A stretch of DNA of 22,544 bases from DASVNK01 sp964478815 (GTDB lineage: Bacteria; Verrucomicrobiota; Verrucomicrobiia; Limisphaerales; SXQI01): the NCBI GenBank assembly GCA_964478815.1, contig CAYZKY010000107.1:1-22544 (forward strand), read 5' to 3'. This document shows, piece after piece, positions 8,223 to 15,471 of this stretch. Every line of letters begins with the position of its first letter. Within the stretch, counting starts at the first letter, position 1. A program made the position numbers and the translations under genes. Under the pieces are notes generated by a model. It was not told the DNA's origin. It worked only from the letters and a program-made list of their open reading frames with translations, and ran no database searches.

Positions 8223-8879
8223 ATGAAAAATGGATCAATACCCCTCTTGCTAATCGCAAGTTCGAGTCTCCTCGCGTGGTCTCCCCAAGCGGCCACCTCG
8301 ACGCTGGATTTCGATTCCTTTCAAGGCGTGCTTGCGAATTACGACGATATTCCCGGGACGTACGGGGATAACCTGCCCAACACGCCGAATGTTACTGTCG
8401 AATACCGCACCGTGGTTCCAGCCACTGGAGCCACCCATGCAAACAACGTCGAGTATTGGCAAAGCTCCTACAGCGATCTGCAGAATGTGGCCTTCCCCAC
8501 TGTTAACGGGTATTTTGGAGAAATCTCGCTGATTGCCGCTCCCGGGTATACGGTCGATCTCCATTCGTTTGTGCTGGGAGGCTACCCATCCGCCGACCAA
8601 CCGAACCAGACAGTGCGAATCTTGGATGGCGCATACAATATCGTGGAGGACTACTCCCCGTTTAATGTCGAAGGAAATTCAGGCCATAGCACTTTCATCC
8701 CCAGCCTTCCGGGGATGAGCGTCGTCCGCATCCAGTGGGGTCCGAGCTGGAATGCCGGCATCGACAATATCGTCTTCTCGCAGGCAGACACCTCGGCGGT
8801 GCCGGATGCGGCGAGCAGCATGGCTCTGCTTGGGCTCGCTTCCGGTGCGCTGGCTTTGGCGCGGCGGTTTGCCCGCTAA
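8223..8879 (+). CDS. Secreted protein with VPD(SG)-CTERM-like sorting signal
   Basis: A 218-residue protein with a Sec signal peptide (residues 1-23, 'MKNGSIPLLLIASSSLLAW' then S-P-Q-A) and a C-terminal tripartite sorting signal at 193-218: V-P-D-A-A-S-S, a hydrophobic stretch 'MALLGLASGALAL' and a basic end A-R-R-F-A-R. This is the Verrucomicrobial VPDSG variant of PEP-CTERM, cleaved by an exosortase before surface display or release into the matrix. The mature part is Asp/Asn/Ser/Tyr-rich with few charged residues and resembles PEP-CTERM beta-sandwich proteins ('FDSFQG', 'GIDNIVFSQ' near the end). No exosortase or polysaccharide cluster is in the window. No ribosome binding site precedes the ATG, and a sigma-54-like promoter lies 16-31 nt upstream. 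Confidence 0.85.
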   Translation: MKNGSIPLLLIASSSLLAWSPQAATSTLDFDSFQGVLANYDDIPGTYGDNLPNTPNVTVEYRTVVPATGATHANNVEYWQSSYSDLQNVAFPTVNGYFGEISLIAAPGYTVDLHSFVLGGYPSADQPNQTVRILDGAYNIVEDYSPFNVEGNSGHSTFIPSLPGMSVVRIQWGPSWNAGIDNIVFSQADTSAVPDAASSMALLGLASGALALARRFAR

Positions 8880-9031
8880 TTCGCCATCTCTCTCCCGATT
8901 ATTCACGAATGCCCGGCGCATCGCTGCCCGGGCGTTCTGCTTTCCCGGCCCCGCTCGTTTCGACCCGGCGCGGCCCGCGAATTTCTGAAATTGCTTTTGC
9001 GCCAGCCTGGCCTTGCCGCTTGAATGCGCCC

Positions 9032-10063
9032 GTGACGCCACAACGTTTTGGGGAAATTACGCGGGAGTATGGCCGCTTGCGCATCGCCGTGGTCGGAGAT
9101 TTGTGCCTGGATCGCTACTTCGATATCGACCCAGCTCGCCAGGAAATTTCCATCGAAACCAAGCTGCCGGTTCACAATATCGTCCGCACGCGCTGCCAAC
9201 CCGGCGGGGCGGGGACAATCATCAACAATCTGGCCGCGCTTGGCGTGGGGACGATCTACCCCATCGCTATTGTCGGAGAGGATGGCGAAGGGTACGAGCT
9301 TCGCCGATCGTTGAATCTTCGCCCAGGTGTCCGTCCCGAATTCCTCGTCGAAACCGCGCAGCGCTCCACGTTCAGCTATACGAAGCCGCTTCTCCATCGT
9401 CCCGGCCAGCCGCCGGAGGAACTCAGCCGGCTCGACATCAAGAATTGGACGCCCACGCCGCCGGCGCTCGAGGACCAGCTCATGGCCGCCATCCGCCAGG
9501 TGGCGCAGGCGGTCGACGTGATCGTGATTCTCGACCAGGTCGACCACGCGGATACCGGCGTGGTCACGCGCCGCGTGCAACAGGCGCTCGGGGAGATCGC
9601 AGGCCGCCAGCCGAATCTCTTGATGCTGGCCGACAGCCGCCGGGGCTTGCACACGTTTCCGAAGCTCGGCTTCAAAATGAATGCCGCGGAGCTCGCCGCC
9701 TTCACCGGCCGCGCCCCGGATTCCGATCTCGCCGCCGTGCGAGCCGTCGCCGCCAGCGTCGCCGCCGAAACCGGCCACCCGGTGTTTGTAACCCTGTCGG
9801 AACGCGGGATTATCGGCGCCTGGAAGGGGGAGGTCGCCCATGTCCCCGCGCTGCCGGTCCGCGGCCCCATCGACATCGTCGGCGCGGGCGATTCCGTCAC
9901 GGCGAATCTCGCTTCCGCGCTGGCCGCGGGGGCCAGCCTGCGGGAAGCGCTCGAACTGGCCTGCCTCGCCTCCTCCCTCGTGATTCATCAGCTCGGCACC
10001 ACCGGCACGGCCACGCCAATGCAGTTGGCAGAACTGCTTCCTTCAGCCAGATTTGCCGAATGA
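9032..10063 (+). CDS. PfkB-family carbohydrate kinase (RfaE/HldE kinase-domain-like)
   Basis: A ribokinase-family enzyme of about 343 residues. The N-terminal 'RIAVVGDLCLDRYFDID' strand, the 'GGAGTIINNLAALGV' substrate-binding Gly-rich loop and the C-terminal G-A-G-D motif (catalytic Asp) within 'DIVGAGDSVTANLASAL' are all present. The layout is most like the RfaE/HldE kinase half, which phosphorylates heptose phosphate, but the substrate cannot be told from sequence and no nucleotidyltransferase domain follows. The GTG at 9032 is chosen because family members begin just before 'TPQRFGEI'; a TTG at 9020 and an ATG at 8909 are in frame, and none has a ribosome binding site. It overlaps the next gene by 4 nt (ATGA), indicating translational coupling. 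Confidence 0.88.
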   Translation: MTPQRFGEITREYGRLRIAVVGDLCLDRYFDIDPARQEISIETKLPVHNIVRTRCQPGGAGTIINNLAALGVGTIYPIAIVGEDGEGYELRRSLNLRPGVRPEFLVETAQRSTFSYTKPLLHRPGQPPEELSRLDIKNWTPTPPALEDQLMAAIRQVAQAVDVIVILDQVDHADTGVVTRRVQQALGEIAGRQPNLLMLADSRRGLHTFPKLGFKMNAAELAAFTGRAPDSDLAAVRAVAASVAAETGHPVFVTLSERGIIGAWKGEVAHVPALPVRGPIDIVGAGDSVTANLASALAAGASLREALELACLASSLVIHQLGTTGTATPMQLAELLPSARFAE

Positions 10064-11451
10064 TAAAGACCGTGTCCTCGCTTCTGCTCGCCTGGCTGGC
10101 CGCCTCCTCCCTTTGGGCCCAATCCAGCTCGCCCGCGTGGCCCGTCGGCGAATGGCGCTCCCTGTTCAACGGGAAGGATCTCTCCGGCTGGCAAGCGACC
10201 GGTTTCGCGGGCGGCGGCGAGGTGGAGGTCAAGAACGGCGAGATCGTCCTCGGCGCGGGCGTAGCTCTGACTGGAATTCACCGCACGAACGATCTCCTGC
10301 GCACCAATTACGAAATCCTGCTTCGCTCTAAAAAAATCGACGGGAACGATTTCTTCAGCGCCATGACCTTCCCCGTCAAGGATTCACATTGCACCTTCGT
10401 GACCGGCGGTTGGGGCGGCGCGCTCGTGGGCATTTCGAGCCTAGACGGCATGGACGCCTCGGAAAACGAGACGACGGCCTTCTACAAATTCGAGAAGGGC
10501 AAGGAGTATGAATTCAAAGTGCGCGTGACCGACCGCCGCATTCAGGGCTGGATCGATGGCGACAAAGTGGTGGATGCCGTGATCGCGGACCGCCGCATCA
10601 GCATGCGCGCGGGGGAGATCGAACTCAGCATGCCGTTCGGCATCGCCAGTTTCCAGAGCATCGGCGCGATCAAGGAAATCAAAATCCGGCCGATTCCCGC
10701 GGGGATCAAAAAGATTTCCTTCCTGGCCGGCAAGAAAAGTCACGGCCCCGGCGAACACGATTACGAGAAGGGCCTGCGCCGGCTGAAGGATGAAATCGAG
10801 AACCGCACCGGCTTGATCGCGGTCGATACCTCGCTCCATCTCGAAGGCTGGCCGGTCGACGAAGAGGACATCGCGGATAGCGACACGATCGTGGCCTACT
10901 GCGACGGTTCGGACCACGACCTGCTCCGCCACCCGCTCATCAAGCACGACCGTTGGAAAGCGCTCGACCGCCTGATGAAGCGCGGTGTCGGACTGGTCTG
11001 CCTGCATTACACGGTGTTCGCCCCGAACGATCCGGTCGGCCCGCGCATCCTCGATTGGCTCGGCGGCTATTTCGATTATCAAAGCGGGAACACTCCGAAC
11101 AAGTGGTTCTCCAAAATCGAGACGCGCGAGTTCGAAACGTTTCTCGCCACTCCCGCTCATCCCATCGCCCAGGGTGTCCGCCCTTTCAAAATCAAGGAGG
11201 AGTACTATTTCAATATGAAATTCCCGGAGGATAAGTCGCGCGTCACGCCGATCCTCACGTTCGACCCCGAGAAAAAGGATTGGAGCAAGGTTGTCGGGTG
11301 GGCCACCGAACGCGCCGATGGCGGCCGCGGTTTCGGCTATACCGGCGGCCATTTCCATGCCAATTGGGACAACGACGACGTGCGCCGCCTGATCGTGAAC
11401 GCAATCCTCTGGACGGCCAAGACCGCGCCGGGCACCGTCGCCGCCCGCTGA
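10060..11451 (+). CDS. Secreted DUF1080 (3-keto-disaccharide hydrolase-like) - ThuA fusion protein
   Basis: A 463-residue exported protein. Signal peptide at residues 1-21. Residues about 30-210 form a DUF1080 concanavalin-like domain, starting with the typical W-R-S-L-F-N-G-K-D-L-S-G-W motif, in a family that includes 3-keto-glycoside hydrolases. Residues about 217-455 form a ThuA domain with a glutamine-amidotransferase-like fold ('FLAGKKSHGPGEHDYEKGL', 'GLVCLHYTVF', a C-terminal F-G-Y-T-G-G-H-F-H ... R-L-I-V-N-A-I-L-W). Both domains are abundant in Planctomycetes and Verrucomicrobia and are tied to breakdown of oxidised sugars; here they are joined. Catalysis is not proven. Its ATG overlaps the stop of the kinase gene, and the epimerase follows after 25 nt. 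Confidence 0.88.
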   Translation: MIKTVSSLLLAWLAASSLWAQSSSPAWPVGEWRSLFNGKDLSGWQATGFAGGGEVEVKNGEIVLGAGVALTGIHRTNDLLRTNYEILLRSKKIDGNDFFSAMTFPVKDSHCTFVTGGWGGALVGISSLDGMDASENETTAFYKFEKGKEYEFKVRVTDRRIQGWIDGDKVVDAVIADRRISMRAGEIELSMPFGIASFQSIGAIKEIKIRPIPAGIKKISFLAGKKSHGPGEHDYEKGLRRLKDEIENRTGLIAVDTSLHLEGWPVDEEDIADSDTIVAYCDGSDHDLLRHPLIKHDRWKALDRLMKRGVGLVCLHYTVFAPNDPVGPRILDWLGGYFDYQSGNTPNKWFSKIETREFETFLATPAHPIAQGVRPFKIKEEYYFNMKFPEDKSRVTPILTFDPEKKDWSKVVGWATERADGGRGFGYTGGHFHANWDNDDVRRLIVNAILWTAKTAPGTVAAR

Positions 11452-11476
11452 GGCCGGCGGCTCCCGTCCCTTCGCC

Positions 11477-12484
11477 ATGAAATGTTTCGTCACGGGCGCC
11501 TCCGGGTTTGTCGGCGCCAACCTGGTTCACGAGCTGAACCAGCGCGGGCATTCCGTCAAAGCGCTGCTGCGCAAGGGAGCCGATACGCGCGGGCTGCAAG
11601 GCGCCGAGTATGAGCGCGTGGAGGGCGATTTGAGCGACCGAAAGGTGCTGGTGCAAGCGCTGCGCGGCTGCGACTGGTGCTTCCATGTCGCCGCGAGTTA
11701 CGCGCTCTGGATGAAGGATTACGCGCCGATGTACGCCGCCAATCAGGACGGCACGCGCAATATATTGACCGCGGCGGCGGAGGCCGGTTGCTCCCGCATC
11801 GTCTATACCAGCACGGTCGGTTGCATCGGGCTTCCCCGGTTGGAAAATGGCCGGTTCAAGCCCACGGACGAAACGGCTCAGACGACGCTCGAACAGATGA
11901 CGAACCACTACAAGCGCTCGAAGTGGCTCGCGGAGCAGGTCGCGCTCGAACTCGTCGCGCAAAAGATGCCCATCGTCCTCGTCCATCCCTCCGCGCCGAT
12001 CGGCCCCCGCGACGTCAAGCCGACGCCGACCGGGAAGGTGATTCTCGACTTTTTGAACCGCGATATGCCCGGCTATGTCGAGACCGGCTTGAACTGGGTG
12101 CATGTGCGGGACGTCGCGATCGGCCATATCCTCGCGGCCGAACGCGGACGGATCGGCGAGCGGTACATTCTCGGTCATGCGCAGGGCAATTGGACGTTTG
12201 CCGAGGCGCTCGCGGTGCTCAGCGAGGTCACCGGACTGCCCGCCCCCAAGCTCCGCGTGCCCTATCTGGTGGCTCTGCTCGCCGCCTATGTCGACGAAGG
12301 CATCTCGCGCGTCACCGGCCGTCCGCCGAAAGCCCCCATCGGCGGCGTGCGCATGGCGAAGTACATGATGTTCTTCGACCCCGCCAAAGCCGTTCGGGAA
12401 CTCGGGCTGCCCCAGACCCCCCCAAAACAAGCCTTGCTGGATGCCGTGGAATGGTTCCGCACCCACGGATACGTGCGGCGGTGA
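11477..12484 (+). CDS. NAD-dependent epimerase/dehydratase, HpnA-like
   Basis: An extended short-chain dehydrogenase of 335 residues. The Rossmann motif T-G-A-S-G-F-V-G is at residues 6-13, the active-site Ser/Thr in 'YTSTVG' near 110-115, and the catalytic Y145-x-x-x-K149 in 'HYKRSKWLAEQ'. The 'VHPSAPIGPRDVKPTPTG' stretch and overall length are very like HpnA, the 'hopanoid-associated sugar epimerase'. No squalene-hopene cyclase or other hopanoid gene is nearby, so the hopanoid link is not supported locally; it may act on a nucleotide sugar or steroid-like substrate. It is the third gene of the kinase / DUF1080-ThuA / epimerase cluster. No ribosome binding site is visible. Confidence 0.88.
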   Translation: MKCFVTGASGFVGANLVHELNQRGHSVKALLRKGADTRGLQGAEYERVEGDLSDRKVLVQALRGCDWCFHVAASYALWMKDYAPMYAANQDGTRNILTAAAEAGCSRIVYTSTVGCIGLPRLENGRFKPTDETAQTTLEQMTNHYKRSKWLAEQVALELVAQKMPIVLVHPSAPIGPRDVKPTPTGKVILDFLNRDMPGYVETGLNWVHVRDVAIGHILAAERGRIGERYILGHAQGNWTFAEALAVLSEVTGLPAPKLRVPYLVALLAAYVDEGISRVTGRPPKAPIGGVRMAKYMMFFDPAKAVRELGLPQTPPKQALLDAVEWFRTHGYVRR

Positions 12485-12558
12485 GAAAACACCTGCAACG
12501 ACCAGCTTTCCCCGGCCCACTTGGACCAATTTCGAAACCCGACCGAACTCGCCCCCAC

Positions 12559-12813
12559 CTAACGATATACCTCTCGCCGGTGGCGCGCGCGATTCACGCG
12601 GACGACACGAATCGCATCGGCTATTTCATAAACGATGCGATAGTCGCCCACGCGGATGCGCCAGTCGTTCTTGCTTCCGGCGAGTTTGCGGGAACCGGGC
12701 GGGCGCGGATCATGGGCGAGCGCCATGATCGCCACGATGACACGCTCATGAATCCCCGCAGCGAGGCGCGCGAGATCCTTTTCGGCCACACGTTCGAGCA
12801 GAACGCGGTACAT
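12559..12813 (-). CDS. RelE/ParE-family toxin
   Basis: An 84-residue toxin of the RelE/ParE superfamily. After two N-terminal helices ('VAEKDLARLAAGIHERVI') come the hallmark 'KLAGSKNDWRIRVGDYRIVYEI' strands and the C-terminal 'RHRREVYR' tail, the most RelE/YoeB-like end, which suggests ribosome-dependent mRNA cleavage. R54, Y58, R59 and the C-terminal Arg/Tyr residues are candidates for catalysis. Length is typical and nothing looks broken. It lies 6 nt after the antitoxin gene on the same strand, the usual antitoxin-first order, and converges on the epimerase gene. Confidence 0.88.
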   Translation of the reverse strand: MYRVLLERVAEKDLARLAAGIHERVIVAIMALAHDPRPPGSRKLAGSKNDWRIRVGDYRIVYEIADAIRVVRVNRARHRREVYR

Positions 12814-12819
12814 GAGTCG

Positions 12820-13020
12820 CTATTTCCGTTTTCGATCGGCCAGGTAGTCTTCGATGGGCCGATAGTGGAGCTGCGTCTCGCGTGCCCGCTTAAGCCACGC
12901 TAGGTCCGCGGCATCTTCCGCGCGCTCCAGAAGCTCCTGGTAATGCTTGATCGGAATGATGACAGAGACGGGTTTGCCCTTGCGTGTCACGATTTCGGGT
13001 TCGGAGAGGGACGCTTTCAT
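12820..13020 (-). CDS. Phd/YefM-type antitoxin, short N-terminus
   Basis: From the ATG at 13018-13020 the product has 66 residues. The central 'EIVTRKGKPVSVIIPIKHYQELLE' is the Phd/YefM core, followed by an acidic and aromatic tail (D-L-A-W-L-K-R-A-R ... P-I-E-D-Y-L-A-D) that should bind and neutralise the adjacent RelE-type toxin. Family members normally have about 25 residues before the E-I-V-T-R motif, forming the DNA-contacting part; here there are only nine. A TTG at 13044 adds eight residues without restoring the usual pattern. It may be a shortened but working antitoxin or one that has lost operator binding. Confidence 0.8.
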   Translation of the reverse strand: MKASLSEPEIVTRKGKPVSVIIPIKHYQELLERAEDAADLAWLKRARETQLHYRPIEDYLADRKRK

Positions 13021-13023
13021 GGG

Positions 13024-13036
13024 CGGGAGATTATCA
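13024..13036 (-). promoter_or_regulatory. Possible -10 region of the toxin-antitoxin operon
   Basis: On the minus strand TATGATAAT lies just before the antitoxin ATG and resembles a sigma-70 -10 box in otherwise GC-rich DNA. No good -35 is seen at 17 nt. The transcript would begin within a few bases of the ATG at 13020, which argues against the upstream TTG start. Weak evidence. Confidence 0.3.
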
Positions 13037-13096
13037 TATTTCAAGCTGAATGGAAATCGGCAGCCTTGCTCGCTCGATTGGCGGCGGCGCAGGCGA

Positions 13097-14164
13097 TCAG
13101 CCGCCGATGCAGCTCATCGTTCGTTCCGGCTGCTTGAAATCGGGCTGGCCGATGCGGTGGCCGGCTTCCTTTTGCCGGACGATCGCGCGCATCCGCTCCT
13201 CCAGCTCGTGGTCGGACGCGCCGGCGCGCATCGGCCCCTTAAGATCGTGCTCGTCCAAACTGAAGAGACAGGTGCGCACCTTGCCATCCGCAGTCAGCCG
13301 CAAGCGATTGCAGTGGCCGCAGAATGGTTCCGAGACCGGCGCGATCAAACCGATCTCGCCCCGGCCTTCCGCAAATTTCCATCGCCGCGCCGTTTCGGAT
13401 CGGTTCGCGCTCACCACCGGCTGGAGGTCGAAGTGTTCTTGCAGGCGCGCCAGAATGTCGCGGCTTGGCACAACGAGTTCCTTCAACCACGTTCGGCTCG
13501 AATCCAGCGGCATGAACTCGATAAACCGGAAGCTGATCTCCTCCTGCCGCGCGAAATCCGCCAGCGCCACGATCTCGTGATCGTTGATTCCCCGGATCAC
13601 CACGGCATTGACTTTCACCGGATGGAGCCCCAGCTCCTTCGCCAATCGGACGCTGGCCAGAACCTCGGCCAGTCCGTCCCGGCCTGTAATTTTTTTGAAA
13701 TTGGCCGCGTCCAGCGAGTCCATGCTGAAGCTCACCCGCTTCAAGCCGGCCGCGCGCAAGGCCCGCCCCTTGGTCGGAAAGAGAAAGCCGTTGGTCGTCA
13801 GCGCCAGATCCTGCACCCCCGGCAGGGCCGCCACGCGCCCCACCAATCGTTCCACATCCCGCCGCAAGAGCGGCTCCCCGCCCGTCAGCCGGATCTTCTC
13901 CACCCCCAATCCGACGAAGAGCCGGACCAATCGCTCGATCTCCTCGAACGTGAGTATTTCATGCCGCGGCTTAAGCGGAGGCAGCGGCAGTGCCTTCGGA
14001 TGAGGATTCTTGACCGGATCGAAGCGGGTTCGGTAAAAGCCGGCGGCTTCCTCCGTTTCCGGCAGGCAGTACAGACAGCGAAAATTGCACCGATCTGTCA
14101 GGCTCACGCGGAGATCCCGCATGACCCGTCCGAACGCGTCGGACAACAGATTCGCCTCGGTCAT
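13097..14164 (-). CDS. moaA: GTP 3',8-cyclase (molybdenum cofactor synthesis)
   Basis: MoaA is the radical SAM enzyme that, with MoaC, turns GTP into cyclic pyranopterin monophosphate. The 355-residue protein has the SAM cluster C26-x3-C30-x2-C33 in 'DRCNFRCLYC', the 'IRLTGGEPLLR' motif, and the second cluster C282-x2-C285-x13-C299. It ends with the essential C-terminal Gly-Gly. A stretch of about 20 extra residues (roughly 40-68, rich in Pro and basic residues) lies between the SAM cluster and 'EILTFEEIERL', which makes it longer than the usual 330. No other moa, moe or mob gene is in the window. Its ATG overlaps the stop of the upstream coiled-coil gene by 4 nt (ATGA). Confidence 0.96.
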   Translation of the reverse strand: MTEANLLSDAFGRVMRDLRVSLTDRCNFRCLYCLPETEEAAGFYRTRFDPVKNPHPKALPLPPLKPRHEILTFEEIERLVRLFVGLGVEKIRLTGGEPLLRRDVERLVGRVAALPGVQDLALTTNGFLFPTKGRALRAAGLKRVSFSMDSLDAANFKKITGRDGLAEVLASVRLAKELGLHPVKVNAVVIRGINDHEIVALADFARQEEISFRFIEFMPLDSSRTWLKELVVPSRDILARLQEHFDLQPVVSANRSETARRWKFAEGRGEIGLIAPVSEPFCGHCNRLRLTADGKVRTCLFSLDEHDLKGPMRAGASDHELEERMRAIVRQKEAGHRIGQPDFKQPERTMSCIGG

Positions 14165-14952
14165 TTCGGCGCGGCGGGCACCGGAATATCGTTCGGTGCC
14201 GGAGCATTCGTGTCCGGCGGCCGGATCGCCGCTTCCCCACTTTGCTTTACTTCGACATTCAGGTCAAAATTGCCTCGCGCCACGTTCGTCGCCGGCGTCA
14301 CTCCCTTTTGCAGGCGCTCCGCCCCCTTCAGGCTGCCCCACAATCCCCGGCGAATCCAGTCCAGCCGGCGCGAGACCGCCAGCTCGTCCCGCATTTTCCG
14401 CACCTGCTCGCGTAGCATGGCCAGGTCGTTGAACTGCCGTTCCAGCTCGTTTTTCTCCTGCTGCAACCGACGGAGCTCCTTCAACAGAAATTCCCGATCG
14501 CCTTCCGACGCCGCGAGTTTTCGCTGCGTATCCGCGATATCTCCTTCCAGCCCCGAGATCTGCCCGTTCAAATCGGTCATTCGCTTGGTCAGATCGTCCC
14601 GCTGCGTTTCTAATTCGTTAATCCGCGCGTCGCGCTTGGCGATATCCGCCGCCGCCGCCTGCGCCGCGGCCTGCGCCTCTTCTTTTACCTTCGCCAGCGT
14701 CGCATGGACCGTGATGAGGGTGTTCGACGTTTCCAACAATTGCGTCGTGCGGGTCACCAGGTTGGTCTCGAGCACCTGATTGACTTTCTCCTGCTCCATG
14801 AGCTTTTCTTGAGCCGTCTGGACGGTGTTCGAGAAGGCCACCACTTTCTCGGTGGTCGCGGCCACTTCCTTGGCGGCCTGGCTATGGCGATAGAACAGGC
14901 CCCCCGCCAGCGCGAGGCAGGCCACGATCAAAATGGCGATCAGGGCTTTCAT
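14161..14952 (-). CDS. Membrane-anchored coiled-coil protein of unknown function
   Basis: A 263-residue protein I cannot name. Residues 5-20 form one hydrophobic helix ('LIAILIVACLALAGGLFY'), acting as a signal anchor. Residues about 30-205 are an almost continuous coiled coil rich in Glu, Gln, Lys, Ala and Leu. The tail is Pro/Ala/Asn-rich and disordered. The topology suggests a single-span inner membrane protein with a long periplasmic rod. The ATG at 14950-14952 gives the anchor directly; a longer open frame to 15801 runs through unrelated DNA. It overlaps moaA by 4 nt, so both are probably co-translated, although a link to cofactor synthesis is not obvious. Confidence 0.8.
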   Translation of the reverse strand: MKALIAILIVACLALAGGLFYRHSQAAKEVAATTEKVVAFSNTVQTAQEKLMEQEKVNQVLETNLVTRTTQLLETSNTLITVHATLAKVKEEAQAAAQAAAADIAKRDARINELETQRDDLTKRMTDLNGQISGLEGDIADTQRKLAASEGDREFLLKELRRLQQEKNELERQFNDLAMLREQVRKMRDELAVSRRLDWIRRGLWGSLKGAERLQKGVTPATNVARGNFDLNVEVKQSGEAAIRPPDTNAPAPNDIPVPAAPK

Positions 14953-15135
14953 CAAATAAGGCCCCCAACGATGCGGGCACTCCCCCCATTTGGCAAGCGT
15001 CCACTTGTCGTTTGCCGCCTTCCCCGTCCCGGTTCCCGATCCCGCGTCTTTAAGCCTGCCCGCATCGCCTTTTTTCGAGACATACTCAAGACTCGACGAA
15101 TTCCAAAAAAGGTATACATTTGGCCGACCAACTGG

Positions 15136-15393
15136 ATGGAGGAGCATTCTTATGCGATCGGACAGGGGGTATTCATCCGCACCGACACACCGGAATATGC
15201 GGAAGAATTCGTGCCGTTTCGTTCCCTGGAAGAACTCGCGGCCATCTGTATGACGCCCCGGCCCAACCTGATGCTGGATCGCATTATGATCTACAGCATG
15301 GTCGGACAGGTGCCATGTGCCGTAACGTTGAATTTTATGTCCGCCTCGCAAGGACAACGTCCGGGGCTGCCGGAATCCGTGTCGTCCGTCTGA
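15136..15393 (+). CDS. Small protein of unknown function
   Basis: An 85-residue frame from the ATG at 15136. Its codon and amino-acid makeup looks natural: well-mixed residues, a 'YAIGQGVFIRTDTPEYAEEFVPFRSLEELAAIC' region and a 'MLDRIMIYSMVG' segment, not the Arg/Pro-rich makeup of shadow frames in this GC-rich DNA. I recognise no domain. It has two or three Cys and no signal peptide or membrane span. No ribosome binding site lies at the right distance; AAAAAAGG is about 23 nt upstream. A second ATG in another frame at 15151 follows GGAGGAG but encodes only 34 residues. It is divergent from the coiled-coil gene and 78 nt before pssA. Confidence 0.55.
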   Translation: MEEHSYAIGQGVFIRTDTPEYAEEFVPFRSLEELAAICMTPRPNLMLDRIMIYSMVGQVPCAVTLNFMSASQGQRPGLPESVSSV

Positions 15394-15471
15394 CCGCGAA
15401 CCGAGCCGGCCGCGCGGCCGCCCGCCGTGCCATAAAGCCCGCACACCTGACTCACTAGAATCAACGCGACG

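Noticed and set aside
10441..11520. A 359-codon open frame on the minus strand
   Set aside because: It is antisense to the DUF1080-ThuA gene, with no motif and no ribosome binding site.
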